A DNA stretch of 64,000 nucleotides, taken from contig JACJYG010000008.1 in assembly GCA_020636215.1 (NCBI GenBank), positions 103,501 to 167,500 on the forward strand. The letters are read 5' to 3'. A program made the translations under genes and the position numbers. This DNA is from Lewinellaceae bacterium (GTDB lineage: Bacteria > Bacteroidota > Bacteroidia > Chitinophagales > Saprospiraceae). The stretch's first letter is position 1; each line of letters starts with the position of its first letter. Shown here one piece after another: positions 44,635-53,397 of the stretch. The notes under the pieces are model-generated. The model had not been told where the DNA came from. It worked only from the letters and a program-made list of their open reading frames with translations, and did no database searches.

Positions 44635-45999
44635 ATGGAAAAAACTAACCAAAAATTTATGAAATTATCCGATGTTATTTCCTCCTTGGCCGTTGTGCTG
44701 CTCCTGGCAGCCTGCACTGACCCAACCATCGTTGGTGGGAGCTTATTGGATCAGGACAAGGCAGATGTGGGATTCAATGATACCCTGACTATCCGGGCCA
44801 CCACCATTACCAATGATTCCATCCGAACCTATTCGCCATTTTTGTCCAGCCAGTTAAACAACTTCCTGTTCGGCGCCTTTAACGACCCTGTTTTCGGAAA
44901 AACTACCGCCAGCATCTTCGCACAGGTCTACCCGGAGAGCCGAACTCCAAATTTCAAAAATATCACGCTCGATTCCATCGTACTTATTCTCCCCTACTAT
45001 TCAGACGGAACATACGGCACGATCAATCAGCCTTTTGATATGGAAGTTTTCCGGCTGGCCGAAGCCTTGAACGAGAATGAAGAATACTTCTCCAACCAAG
45101 ATGTCCCTGTCGATCCGATGCCTCTTGGTAGTATTACGGCCACGCCCAGCCTCGACAGCCTGGAATTTATTGACTACAATGGCGCCGAACCGGACACCCT
45201 GAATTTCGCCTTTTTCCGAGTTCCACTCAATCTTTCTCTTGCAGAAGAACTAATTGCGCTGGATAGCTCCATTTACCAGAGTGACAGCCTGTTTTTTAAT
45301 GCTTTCAAAGGCTTAAAACTACATCCAGGAACAGATAACGCCGGCATGCTGGGATTCGACCTGGCTTCCACCCGGGCGGGCGTTTACTTATTCTATCGGG
45401 ATTCTACCGGCGCCGCACGCCGTTTCCTCTATGATTTTGACCCCACTCCTACCGTTCGCTTCACACAATTTGAGCACGACTACAGCGAATCCCGGACAGC
45501 GCCCTTTATCGATAACCCGGCCAAAGGAGACAGCCTGGTTTTCGTACAGGGCATGTCTGGACTGGATATCAAGCTTGAAATACCGAATGTGCAAAACCTG
45601 AAGGGAGTGGTCATTAACAAAGCAGAGCTGGAGTTTTACATAGCTTCTTTGGAAGGTGATGAACCATTGGCCTATTTGCCAACGGAGCAACTAATCCTGA
45701 CAGCGCCCAATAGCGAAGGGGAAGTGGTAGCTATCGATGATATTGAGATCATCCTGTCGCGGCGGTTATCGCTACCGGAAGTATTTGGGGGTATACCGTT
45801 CGAAGGCAGCAATGGCAGCCCGGCCGTATACCGAATGAACCTGACGGCGCATTTTCAGAATGTCATTGACGGTGTCCTCGGCAATACTTTTTATATCACG
45901 CCATTCCGAAAAGCAGAAACAGCTTCCCGGGTAGCCTTATACGGAGCAAAACACTCCCAATATTCGATAAAGCTAAAGCTGGCCTATACCCGTTTATAA
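44635..45999 (+). CDS. DUF4270-family surface lipoprotein
   Basis: A 454-residue lipoprotein common in Bacteroidota but of unknown function. The start at the ATG at 44635 precedes a signal with the lipobox LLLAAC (Cys near residue 26). A second in-frame ATG at 44659 is also plausible. The mature protein begins TDPTIVGGSLLDQDKADVGF and has repeated beta-strand segments, fitting a beta-sandwich or barrel-like secreted protein. It lies between the glgA-like gene and glmS, a neighbourhood often conserved in this phylum. A role in cell-envelope homeostasis is only a guess. Confidence 0.86.
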   Translation: MEKTNQKFMKLSDVISSLAVVLLLAACTDPTIVGGSLLDQDKADVGFNDTLTIRATTITNDSIRTYSPFLSSQLNNFLFGAFNDPVFGKTTASIFAQVYPESRTPNFKNITLDSIVLILPYYSDGTYGTINQPFDMEVFRLAEALNENEEYFSNQDVPVDPMPLGSITATPSLDSLEFIDYNGAEPDTLNFAFFRVPLNLSLAEELIALDSSIYQSDSLFFNAFKGLKLHPGTDNAGMLGFDLASTRAGVYLFYRDSTGAARRFLYDFDPTPTVRFTQFEHDYSESRTAPFIDNPAKGDSLVFVQGMSGLDIKLEIPNVQNLKGVVINKAELEFYIASLEGDEPLAYLPTEQLILTAPNSEGEVVAIDDIEIILSRRLSLPEVFGGIPFEGSNGSPAVYRMNLTAHFQNVIDGVLGNTFYITPFRKAETASRVALYGAKHSQYSIKLKLAYTRL

Positions 46000-46065
46000 A
46001 CGCTCGGCCCGGCCAACACATATGCTATCATAATCTATTTGTCTCAATAAAACACCTAAAAAATC

Positions 46066-47904
46066 ATGTGTGGCATCGTTGCGTATCTAGGAAAACAAGA
46101 GGCCTACCCGATCCTCATCAAAGGACTGAAGCGGCTGGAATACCGGGGGTATGACAGCTCCGGAATCGCCCTTCTTAATGGCGAATTGAAAGCTTTTAAA
46201 AAGAAAGGCAAAGTTCAGGAACTGGAAGCGTTTGTAAAAGATGCTTCCATTAATGGAAACACTGGCATTGGCCATACGCGCTGGGCCACCCACGGCGCAC
46301 CAGATGACATTAACGCCCACCCCCATCTTTCCGGCAATGGCCGGCTGGCGCTCGTCCATAACGGGATCATAGAAAATTATGCTTTATTGAAAACAGCCCT
46401 TGAAAAAGAAGGCCATCAATTTAAAAGTGAAACTGATACTGAAGTATTGGTACACCTCATCGAAGAGGTCCAAAAGCGAGATCAGCTTCCCCTGGAAGAA
46501 GCTGTCCGGATTGCGCTTAGACGGGTCATTGGGGCCTATGCCATCGTAGTAATCGACCGGGAAGAGCCACACAAACTGGTGGCAGCCCGAAAAGCCAGCC
46601 CACTCGTTATTGGCATAGGCGCTCAGGAATACTTTCTTGCTTCTGACGCCACGCCTATTATTGAACACACCCGAAAAGTGGTCTACCTCAACGATGAGGA
46701 GATCGCTGTGGTATCCATTAAAGGGGGGCTCCAACTCAAGACTATCCATAATGAAATACAAACCCCTTTTGTACAGGAACTGGACCTGGAACTCGAAAGC
46801 CTTGAAAAAGGGGGGTATGACTATTTCATGCTCAAAGAGATCTATGAACAGCCCACCACAATCGGAGACAGCATGCGGGGGCGGATCAATGTTGACGAAG
46901 GCTGGGTACGGCTGGGAGGGCTATCTGACCATATCGGCCGCATTTGCGATGCCAAACGGATCATTGTAGCTGCCTGTGGCACCTCCTGGCATTCGGGCCT
47001 CATAGGGGAATATCTGATCGAAGACCTGGCGCGCATTCCGGTGGAAGTGGAATACGCCTCCGAATTGCGCTATCGCAACCCCATCATCACCAAAGAAGAC
47101 GTGGTCATCGCCATTTCCCAATCCGGTGAAACGGCTGACACGATGGCTGCATTGGAATTGGCAAAAGAAAAGGGCGCCATGATCTACGGTATCGTTAATG
47201 TAGTGGGGTCGTCTATCGCCCGGCTCACCGACGCCGGCGCCTACATCCACGCCGGCCCGGAGATCGGAGTAGCCTCTACGAAGGCCTTTACCGGACAAAC
47301 TTGCCTGCTCACAATGCTGGCCCTCATCCTGGCGCATCGCCGGGGCACCATATCCAGCGCCTATTACCAAAAGTTGATTGCCGAATTGGCCAATATCCCC
47401 GCTAAAGTGAAAAAGGTATTGGAATACGATGAAGAGATTAAGTATATTGCAGGGGAAATTAAAGACCGGCACAACGCCCTCTATCTGGGCAGAGGGTATA
47501 ACTTTCCTGTAGCATTGGAGGGAGCGCTCAAGTTAAAGGAAATTTCATACATTCACGCCGAAGGCTATCCCGCCGCTGAAATGAAACACGGCCCGATCGC
47601 ACTCATTGATGAGCGAATGCCCGTCGTTGTAATTGCAACAAACAAGAGCGCTTACGACAAGATAGCCAGCAACATCCAGGAAGTAAAAGCCAGAAAAGGC
47701 GTGGTCATCGCAGTGGTGACAGAAGGAGACGAGGTCATCAGCGAGATGGCAGACTATACTATCCGCATCCCGGATACGGAAGAGCCGCTAACTCCGCTCC
47801 TCTCGGTAATCCCCCTGCAATTGCTCTCTTATCACATCGCTGTGATGCGGGGCTGCAATGTAGACCAGCCCCGAAACCTAGCCAAATCAGTTACTGTAGA
47901 ATAA
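46066..47904 (+). CDS. glmS: Glutamine--fructose-6-phosphate aminotransferase
   Basis: Makes glucosamine-6-phosphate, the first step to UDP-GlcNAc for peptidoglycan and lipopolysaccharide. The 612 residues match the family. The catalytic Cys2 (MCGIVAYLG) is exposed after Met removal. GHTRWATHGAP and NGIIENY belong to the glutaminase domain. Two SIS domains follow, with CGTSWHSGL, SQSGETADT and the C-terminal QPRNLAKSVTVE. It is the head of a close run glmS-DUF4290-murA-DUF4286, so two amino-sugar and peptidoglycan precursor enzymes sit together. Confidence 0.97.
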   Translation: MCGIVAYLGKQEAYPILIKGLKRLEYRGYDSSGIALLNGELKAFKKKGKVQELEAFVKDASINGNTGIGHTRWATHGAPDDINAHPHLSGNGRLALVHNGIIENYALLKTALEKEGHQFKSETDTEVLVHLIEEVQKRDQLPLEEAVRIALRRVIGAYAIVVIDREEPHKLVAARKASPLVIGIGAQEYFLASDATPIIEHTRKVVYLNDEEIAVVSIKGGLQLKTIHNEIQTPFVQELDLELESLEKGGYDYFMLKEIYEQPTTIGDSMRGRINVDEGWVRLGGLSDHIGRICDAKRIIVAACGTSWHSGLIGEYLIEDLARIPVEVEYASELRYRNPIITKEDVVIAISQSGETADTMAALELAKEKGAMIYGIVNVVGSSIARLTDAGAYIHAGPEIGVASTKAFTGQTCLLTMLALILAHRRGTISSAYYQKLIAELANIPAKVKKVLEYDEEIKYIAGEIKDRHNALYLGRGYNFPVALEGALKLKEISYIHAEGYPAAEMKHGPIALIDERMPVVVIATNKSAYDKIASNIQEVKARKGVVIAVVTEGDEVISEMADYTIRIPDTEEPLTPLLSVIPLQLLSYHIAVMRGCNVDQPRNLAKSVTVE

Positions 47905-47918
47905 GTAAACTTTTAAAT

Positions 47919-48620
47919 ATGAGTGATCCTATTAATCAAGGAATGGAATATAACTCGGACAGAGAAGACGTGATCATTCCGGAATACGGCCGCAATGTCC
48001 AAAAGTTGGTCCAATACGCCAAAACAATCGAAAATCCCAAGATGCGCCAGCACTTTATTGAAAAAGTGGTGGATATGATGATGCAGATGCACCCTCAAAA
48101 CCGCAACCTGGAAGATTATCGCGAGAAGCTGTGGAAGCACGTCTTCCGAATTGCCAATTATGAACTTGATGTCGTCCCGCCTTTTGGTGAAATCCCCAAA
48201 CCGGAAGATGCCCGCAAACATCCGGAAAAAATCGCTTACCCGGTTACGGAAGCGCGGTTTCGCCACTATGGCCACAATATTCAGGTGCTCATTAAGAAAG
48301 CACTTTCCATGCCGCTCGGGCCTAAACGCGACGGCTTTGTCAATGTCATCGCATCCTACATGAAGCTGGCCTACAAAACCTGGAACCGGGAACATTACGT
48401 CAGCGACGACGTCATCAAGGGCGACCTGGAGTCCCTCTCCAACGGACTGCTAACGCTCCATGAAGACACCGCTATTGACAACCTGTCCAGGACGGACCGC
48501 CGCCGCCCCAATATGAGTGGCGGCAAACGCCCCGGAGGGCCCAATGGCAACGGCCCTGGTGGCAGAGACAGAGACAAACAACAGCAGCGGCCGCCACGCA
48601 CCTATCGTCGCAAGAAATAA
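47919..48620 (+). CDS. DUF4290-family protein
   Basis: A 233-residue cytoplasmic protein typical of Bacteroidota, with no known activity. The N-terminal two-thirds are helical, with conserved-looking MEYNSDREDVIIPEYGRNVQ and YPVTEARFRHYGHNIQ. The C-terminal tail (about 190-233) is disordered and rich in Gly, Pro, Arg and Asn and ends PRTYRRKK. It starts 14 bases after glmS and ends 6 bases before murA, so it is cotranscribed with them. Its constant position before murA suggests a link to cell-wall synthesis, but that is unproven. Confidence 0.88.
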   Translation: MSDPINQGMEYNSDREDVIIPEYGRNVQKLVQYAKTIENPKMRQHFIEKVVDMMMQMHPQNRNLEDYREKLWKHVFRIANYELDVVPPFGEIPKPEDARKHPEKIAYPVTEARFRHYGHNIQVLIKKALSMPLGPKRDGFVNVIASYMKLAYKTWNREHYVSDDVIKGDLESLSNGLLTLHEDTAIDNLSRTDRRRPNMSGGKRPGGPNGNGPGGRDRDKQQQRPPRTYRRKK

Positions 48621-48626
48621 TCAGGA

Positions 48627-49943
48627 ATGTCGCTCGACGCATTTGAAGTAATTGGTGGCGCATCCCTCCGGGGGGAAATTACGCCTCAAGGCGCCAAAAA
48701 TGAAGCGTTACAGGTTCTCTGCGCTACCCTTCTCACCGAAGAGGCCGTTACGATCTCCAATATTCCAGATATCCTGGATGTGCAACGGCTAATCCAGCTT
48801 CTGGAAGGCCTGGGGGTAATCGTTGAACGGCTTTCCGAGGACTCCTACCGTTTTCAGGCACAGGAAGTCCGATTGGATTTTTTTCAATCCCAGGATTTTC
48901 GGCAGAATGCCAGCCGCATCCGGGGTTCCGTCATGCTGGTGGCGCCCCTGCTGGCCCGTTATGGGCGTGCTTTCCTGCCCAAACCGGGCGGGGATAAGAT
49001 CGGCCGCCGCCGTCTCGATACCCATTTTATTGGGTTGGAAAAGCTGGGTGCTACCTTCACTTACGACCCGGTTCTTAGCCAGTACAATGTGGAAGCAAGC
49101 CGTTTGAAAGGAACCTTCCTGCTGATGGACGAGATATCCGTGACCGGTACGGCGAATGTAGTCATGGCAGCTGTTTTGGCGGAAGGTAGTACGCATATCT
49201 ATAATGCCGCTTGTGAACCCTACGTTCAGCAGCTATGCCGTATGTTGGTTCGCATGGGCGCCAGGATCGAGGGCATCGGCTCTAACCTCCTCACCATTGA
49301 AGGGGTAGGCCGGCTCGGAGGAACGGAACACCGCTTACTTCCTGATATGATTGAGGTGGGTAGTTTCATCGGAATGGCCGCCATGACTCAGTCCGAAATC
49401 ACTATCCGGGAGGCGAAGGCTGAAAACCTGGGCATTATTCCCCATGTTTTCGAACGGATGGGAATCATTATGGAATTCCGGGGCGATAGCCTATTTATAC
49501 CACGCCAGGAAGAATACGAGATACAAACCTTCATCGACGGGTCCATCATGACTATTTACGATGCCCCCTGGCCGGGCTTTACCCCCGACCTGATGAGTAT
49601 TATACTGGTGCTGGCTACCCAGGCCAAGGGCAGCGTACTGGTGCACCAGAAGATGTTCGAAAGCCGGTTGTTTTTTGTCGATAAGCTCATCGATATGGGC
49701 GCCCAGATCATATTGTGCGACCCCCACCGGGCTACTGTTATCGGGTTGGGGCGCCGGTATCAGCTTCGCGGCATTGAAATGACTTCTCCGGATATCCGCG
49801 CCGGGGTTGCGCTGCTGATCGCCGCCCTTTCCGCCAAAGGCCGCAGCGTTATCCATAACATCCACCAGATTGACCGCGGCTACCAGAAAATAGATGAACG
49901 CTTGCGTGCGCTGGGGGCCCAGATCAAAAGAATTGAAGGATGA
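48627..49943 (+). CDS. murA: UDP-N-acetylglucosamine 1-carboxyvinyltransferase with Asp at the fosfomycin site
   Basis: Adds enolpyruvate to UDP-GlcNAc, the first committed step of peptidoglycan synthesis. The 438 residues match the family. The N-terminal motif GAKNEAL carries the catalytic Lys24. The flexible loop reads LPKPGGDKIGRRRLDTH, with Asp123 where most bacteria have the Cys that fosfomycin alkylates. The same change in Mycobacterium and Chlamydia gives intrinsic fosfomycin resistance, so resistance is expected here. It overlaps the next gene start by 4 bases (ATGA). Confidence 0.96.
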   Translation: MSLDAFEVIGGASLRGEITPQGAKNEALQVLCATLLTEEAVTISNIPDILDVQRLIQLLEGLGVIVERLSEDSYRFQAQEVRLDFFQSQDFRQNASRIRGSVMLVAPLLARYGRAFLPKPGGDKIGRRRLDTHFIGLEKLGATFTYDPVLSQYNVEASRLKGTFLLMDEISVTGTANVVMAAVLAEGSTHIYNAACEPYVQQLCRMLVRMGARIEGIGSNLLTIEGVGRLGGTEHRLLPDMIEVGSFIGMAAMTQSEITIREAKAENLGIIPHVFERMGIIMEFRGDSLFIPRQEEYEIQTFIDGSIMTIYDAPWPGFTPDLMSIILVLATQAKGSVLVHQKMFESRLFFVDKLIDMGAQIILCDPHRATVIGLGRRYQLRGIEMTSPDIRAGVALLIAALSAKGRSVIHNIHQIDRGYQKIDERLRALGAQIKRIEG

Positions 49944-50242
49944 TCCTGTATAATGTTACCATCAAAATAGCAACGGATTTGCACCAGGATTGGCTTCAAT
50001 GGATGAAAACCGTACATATTCCGGATGTTATGGCAACCGGCCTGTTTGAGGAATACCGGCTGCTACATATCTTAGGTGAAGACGAATCAGAAGGCGTCAC
50101 CTTCGCCATCCAATACTTCTGCCCCAGTCTTGATGTTTTTCGGGAATATCAAAGCAAACACGCCAAGCAGCTCCAGCAGCAACACAGTGAACGCTACCAA
50201 AACCAATATGTAGCCTTCCGGACATTAATGGAAGTGCTGTAA
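49940..50242 (+). CDS. DUF4286-family small protein
   Basis: A 100-residue protein with a ferredoxin-like beta-alpha-beta pattern: ILYNVTIKIATD at the start, then HQDWLQWMKTVHIPDVMATGL, matching the Bacteroidota DUF4286 group. No metal-binding or catalytic residues are apparent. It overlaps the murA stop codon by 4 bases (ATGA), so it is translated together with murA. Function unknown; a helper or regulator of the cell-wall gene cluster is possible. Confidence 0.86.
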   Translation: MILYNVTIKIATDLHQDWLQWMKTVHIPDVMATGLFEEYRLLHILGEDESEGVTFAIQYFCPSLDVFREYQSKHAKQLQQQHSERYQNQYVAFRTLMEVL

Positions 50243-50259
50243 ATTCAGTTGGCGAGGCC

Positions 50260-51312
50260 TCACTCTTTATTGGCCAATTGCCCGCAAGCCGCATCGATAT
50301 CCTTGCCCCTACTTCGGCGAACCGTCACCATCACACCATGATTGCGCAGGTAACTTGCGAAGTCGTCGATACGATTTTCACTCGATTTCAGGAAGGGAGC
50401 TCCGTCAATGGGGTTGTATTCGATGATATTGACGCGCACCGGAAACCGCTTGCAGAGCCGGGCCAGATTGGCAGCATCCGCCAGGCTATCGTTGAAGTTC
50501 TGGAAAGCGATATACTCGAAACTGAGCCGGTTTTTCGTTTGCCGGTAAAAGTATTCAAGAGCGTCCATCAATACCTCCAGATTGTTCTGCTCATTGATGG
50601 GCATGATCTGGTTGCGCTTTTCATCATCGGCTGCATGCAGCGATAGGGCAAGGTTGACTTTAGACTGATCGTCGGCCAGCTTACGGATCATTTTTGCGAT
50701 GCCGGCAGTGCTGACCGTAATGCGCCTGGGCGACATATTCAGGCCTTCGGGGGAGGTCAAATGTTCAATGCTCTTCAGAACATTGCTATACGCCAGTAAG
50801 GGTTCGCCCATTCCCATATAGACAATATTGGTCAGCGGGTGGCCAAATACCTCTATAGATTGCTGATTGACCAGCACTACCTGGTCGTAAATTTCGGCAG
50901 CATCGAGGTTGCGTATGCGCTTCATGCGGCCTGTCGCACAGAAAGTACAGCTGAGGCTACAGCCTACCTGGGAAGAGACGCAGGCCGTAAAGCGGTTCTC
51001 GTCCGGCACCGGAATGAGCACCGATTCGATCAGGTGGCCATCATAAAGGCGAAACCGGCTCTTGATGGTTCCATCGAGGCTGTGCTGCACCTTGTCGATC
51101 GCAATGGCGTTGATGGCAAAATGCTCGCTAAGATGCTGCCGCAATTGCTTCGACAGATTGGTCATAGCATCAAAGGAAAATGCACTCTTTTTCCAGAGCC
51201 ATTCATACACCTGCCGGGCGCGAAATTTCGGTTCACCCAGCTCTTTGAACACTTCCTCCAATTCAGCCTGGCTGAGCTGCCGGATATCTTTTTTTGTATT
51301 TACTGAAATCAT
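50260..51312 (-). CDS. rlmN: 23S rRNA (adenine-2503-C2)-methyltransferase
   Basis: A radical-SAM enzyme that methylates A2503 of 23S rRNA and A37 of some tRNAs, tuning decoding fidelity. The 350 residues have the iron-sulfur CX3CX2C motif in GCSLSCTFCATG (Cys118, Cys122, Cys125). SAM-binding stretches GMGEPLLAY and ITVSTAGI are visible, and the C-terminal Cys of DIDAACGQL should be the methyl-carrying Cys. It is convergent with the murA run, 17 bases from the DUF4286 stop. Confidence 0.96.
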   Translation of the reverse strand: MISVNTKKDIRQLSQAELEEVFKELGEPKFRARQVYEWLWKKSAFSFDAMTNLSKQLRQHLSEHFAINAIAIDKVQHSLDGTIKSRFRLYDGHLIESVLIPVPDENRFTACVSSQVGCSLSCTFCATGRMKRIRNLDAAEIYDQVVLVNQQSIEVFGHPLTNIVYMGMGEPLLAYSNVLKSIEHLTSPEGLNMSPRRITVSTAGIAKMIRKLADDQSKVNLALSLHAADDEKRNQIMPINEQNNLEVLMDALEYFYRQTKNRLSFEYIAFQNFNDSLADAANLARLCKRFPVRVNIIEYNPIDGAPFLKSSENRIDDFASYLRNHGVMVTVRRSRGKDIDAACGQLANKE

Positions 51313-51421
51313 ATTATTACAAACAAGCTAACAATAGAATACTGCCATCAATGAAGAAAAATCCTTCCCAAATCGTACCCGTCTGCTATCGCATCCGGAC
51401 AAGAATCGCACCTCCTACCTC

Positions 51422-53224
51422 CTAAATAGCCTGGCAACGTGTTTCAAGCCATTTCCGTTCTTCTTCCGTAAGCATAGGCGCCAATTCTTGAAACACCTTT
51501 TGGTGATAATCGTTGAGCCATTCCCGTTCTTCTTCCGTAAGCATGGCCGGTTCGGCCAGTTTCAGGTCAATTGGGAAGAGCGTCACTGGCTCGAAGCGGA
51601 AGAAGCGGCCGTCATCAGTAGTGGGCCCCTCTATGCAAAGTTCAAGATTTTCGATTCGGATACCATATGCGCCGGTTTTATAGAAGCCCGGTTCATTGGA
51701 GGTAAGCATCCCCGGCTGGAAAGGCGTTTCGCCCCGTTCGCCTTTAGGATTGGGAGTAAACCCTTGCGGAGGTTCATGCACATTGAGAAAAAAGCCCACC
51801 CCATGGCCGGTGCCGTGGCCGTAGTTGAGCCCCGCGCGCCAGAGGTGCAAACGCGCCAGTATATCGAGCTGTACGCCGGAAGTGCCTTCTGGAAAAACCG
51901 CTCGCGACAAGCCAATATTGCCCTTGAGCACCAGCGTGTAATGCCGCCGTTGCTCGTCGGTTGGTTCACTCAGAGCAGTGGTACGGGTGATATCGGTTGT
52001 GCCTTCCAGGTATTGCCCCCCGGAATCGAGCAGTAAGATACCCTCCGGGTGGATTTCCGCGCTCGTATCAGCTTCCGGTTTATAATGGACGATTGCACCA
52101 TTTGCACCATAGCCCACGATCGCTGCAAAGCTCTCCCCAAAATAGTTGCCCTGCACCTGGCGAAAGGCCGCCAGCTTTTGCGCCAGTTCATACTCGGTTA
52201 CCGTTCGGTGTTGCAGCTCTGCTTCCAACCAACGGTATAAGCGAAGCAGCGCGACCCCATCCTTGCGCATCGCCTGCCGAATGTGCCGGATCTCCGTTTC
52301 ATTTTTGATGGCCTTAAGCGGCCGGATCAGGTTTTTACTCTTTTTCCATTGCTCCTCGCCCAGCAGTTCATATAGCCGGATACTGGTGCTGGCCGGGTCA
52401 TACAATACAGGTTGTAAGCCAGCAATGCTTTCCAGGAAGCTCTCGATAACTTCATAGGAATGTATTTGAACCCCATCCTGTTCCAGGGTATTCCGCAGGC
52501 TGGGTGTTACCTTCTGTTCATGTACGAACCAATGGGCTTTTTTCTGCCCGATCATCAGGTAGCTAATGCAAACCGGGTTGTATTCCACATCGGAACCCCG
52601 GATATTAAGAGTCCAGGCAATGTCGTCGAGCGTGGCCACCAAATAGTAAGGCTGCCCATTCATCCCTTGTCGAATGAGCGCCAGCTTATCAGCCCGGCTC
52701 TGCCCGGCGTAGGCTACCTCCAGTTCAAATGCTTCATTGCGAGGTAGCAAAGGGCGTTCTTCCCATATCCTGCCCACCAAGCCTTCCTGATGAGTTAAAT
52801 GGATGCCTTTCGCATCCAACTGCCGGGCCAGATACTGGATCTGAGAAACGGAAAAAACACTGCCGTCGCACCCCACTGTACTTCCCATCGGAAGCGTTTC
52901 AAGAAGCCAATCGACATGCTCCGGCATGTGTGGGACTTTCAGGCGATGCAGAACAAATTCGCTGCCTGCCAGTTCTGCTTCCGCCTGCAGGAAGTACCGG
53001 GAATCTGTCCACAACCCGGCATGATCGGCCGTTATAATAGCCAGGCCGGCCGAGCCGGTAAAACCAGATATCCAGGCTCGTGTTTTCCAGTAGTCGGCTA
53101 CGTATTCACTTTGATGAGGATCCTGGCTGGGCACGATGTAGGCATCGAGCCTGGATTCTGCCATCTCCCGGCGCAGCTGCGCCAGGCGAGCATCGATTGA
53201 ATTTATATTAAATTTTTTTGGCAT
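51422..53224 (-). CDS. Xaa-Pro aminopeptidase P (M24B)
   Basis: A 600-residue cytoplasmic peptidase that removes N-terminal residues before proline, with three domains. Two creatinase-like N-terminal domains (about 1-300) precede the pita-bread catalytic domain (about 305-535). Metal-binding residues are visible: LLLDSGGQYLEGTTDITRT (both Asp), GHGTGHGVGFFLNVHE (His, plus Glu region) and NEPGFYKTGAYGIRIEN (Glu). The C-terminal M24_C domain has the family's paired MLTEEER segments. It is divergent from rpoN and uses the start ATG at 53224. Confidence 0.94.
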   Translation of the reverse strand: MPKKFNINSIDARLAQLRREMAESRLDAYIVPSQDPHQSEYVADYWKTRAWISGFTGSAGLAIITADHAGLWTDSRYFLQAEAELAGSEFVLHRLKVPHMPEHVDWLLETLPMGSTVGCDGSVFSVSQIQYLARQLDAKGIHLTHQEGLVGRIWEERPLLPRNEAFELEVAYAGQSRADKLALIRQGMNGQPYYLVATLDDIAWTLNIRGSDVEYNPVCISYLMIGQKKAHWFVHEQKVTPSLRNTLEQDGVQIHSYEVIESFLESIAGLQPVLYDPASTSIRLYELLGEEQWKKSKNLIRPLKAIKNETEIRHIRQAMRKDGVALLRLYRWLEAELQHRTVTEYELAQKLAAFRQVQGNYFGESFAAIVGYGANGAIVHYKPEADTSAEIHPEGILLLDSGGQYLEGTTDITRTTALSEPTDEQRRHYTLVLKGNIGLSRAVFPEGTSGVQLDILARLHLWRAGLNYGHGTGHGVGFFLNVHEPPQGFTPNPKGERGETPFQPGMLTSNEPGFYKTGAYGIRIENLELCIEGPTTDDGRFFRFEPVTLFPIDLKLAEPAMLTEEEREWLNDYHQKVFQELAPMLTEEERKWLETRCQAI

Positions 53225-53254
53225 ATAATTTGTAGCTATTTGTTTTGGAAATCC

Positions 53255-53262
53255 TATTTTTG
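53255..53262 (+). promoter_or_regulatory. Candidate -7 box upstream of rpoN
   Basis: TATTTTTG fits TAnnTTTG exactly, with a TTG 22 bases upstream (53230-53232), within the accepted spacing. It lies 135 bases before the rpoN start codon. Confidence 0.45.
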
Positions 53263-53397
53263 TGGCGGGCTTGTTACCATCCTCCCGGCAGGCATTTTTT
53301 CAACTTGCAAAAGATAGGAAATTTGAGTAAATAGATACCTTGAATCGTTATCTCTTTAGAATTATTTTTTAGAGGATAACCCAATACTAAATGCATA

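Noticed and set aside
51447..51544. 29-bp near-identical direct repeat in the Xaa-Pro aminopeptidase gene, one mismatch
   Set aside because: It encodes paired MLTEEER segments that belong to the normal C-terminal domain of the family, so it is not an unusual duplication.
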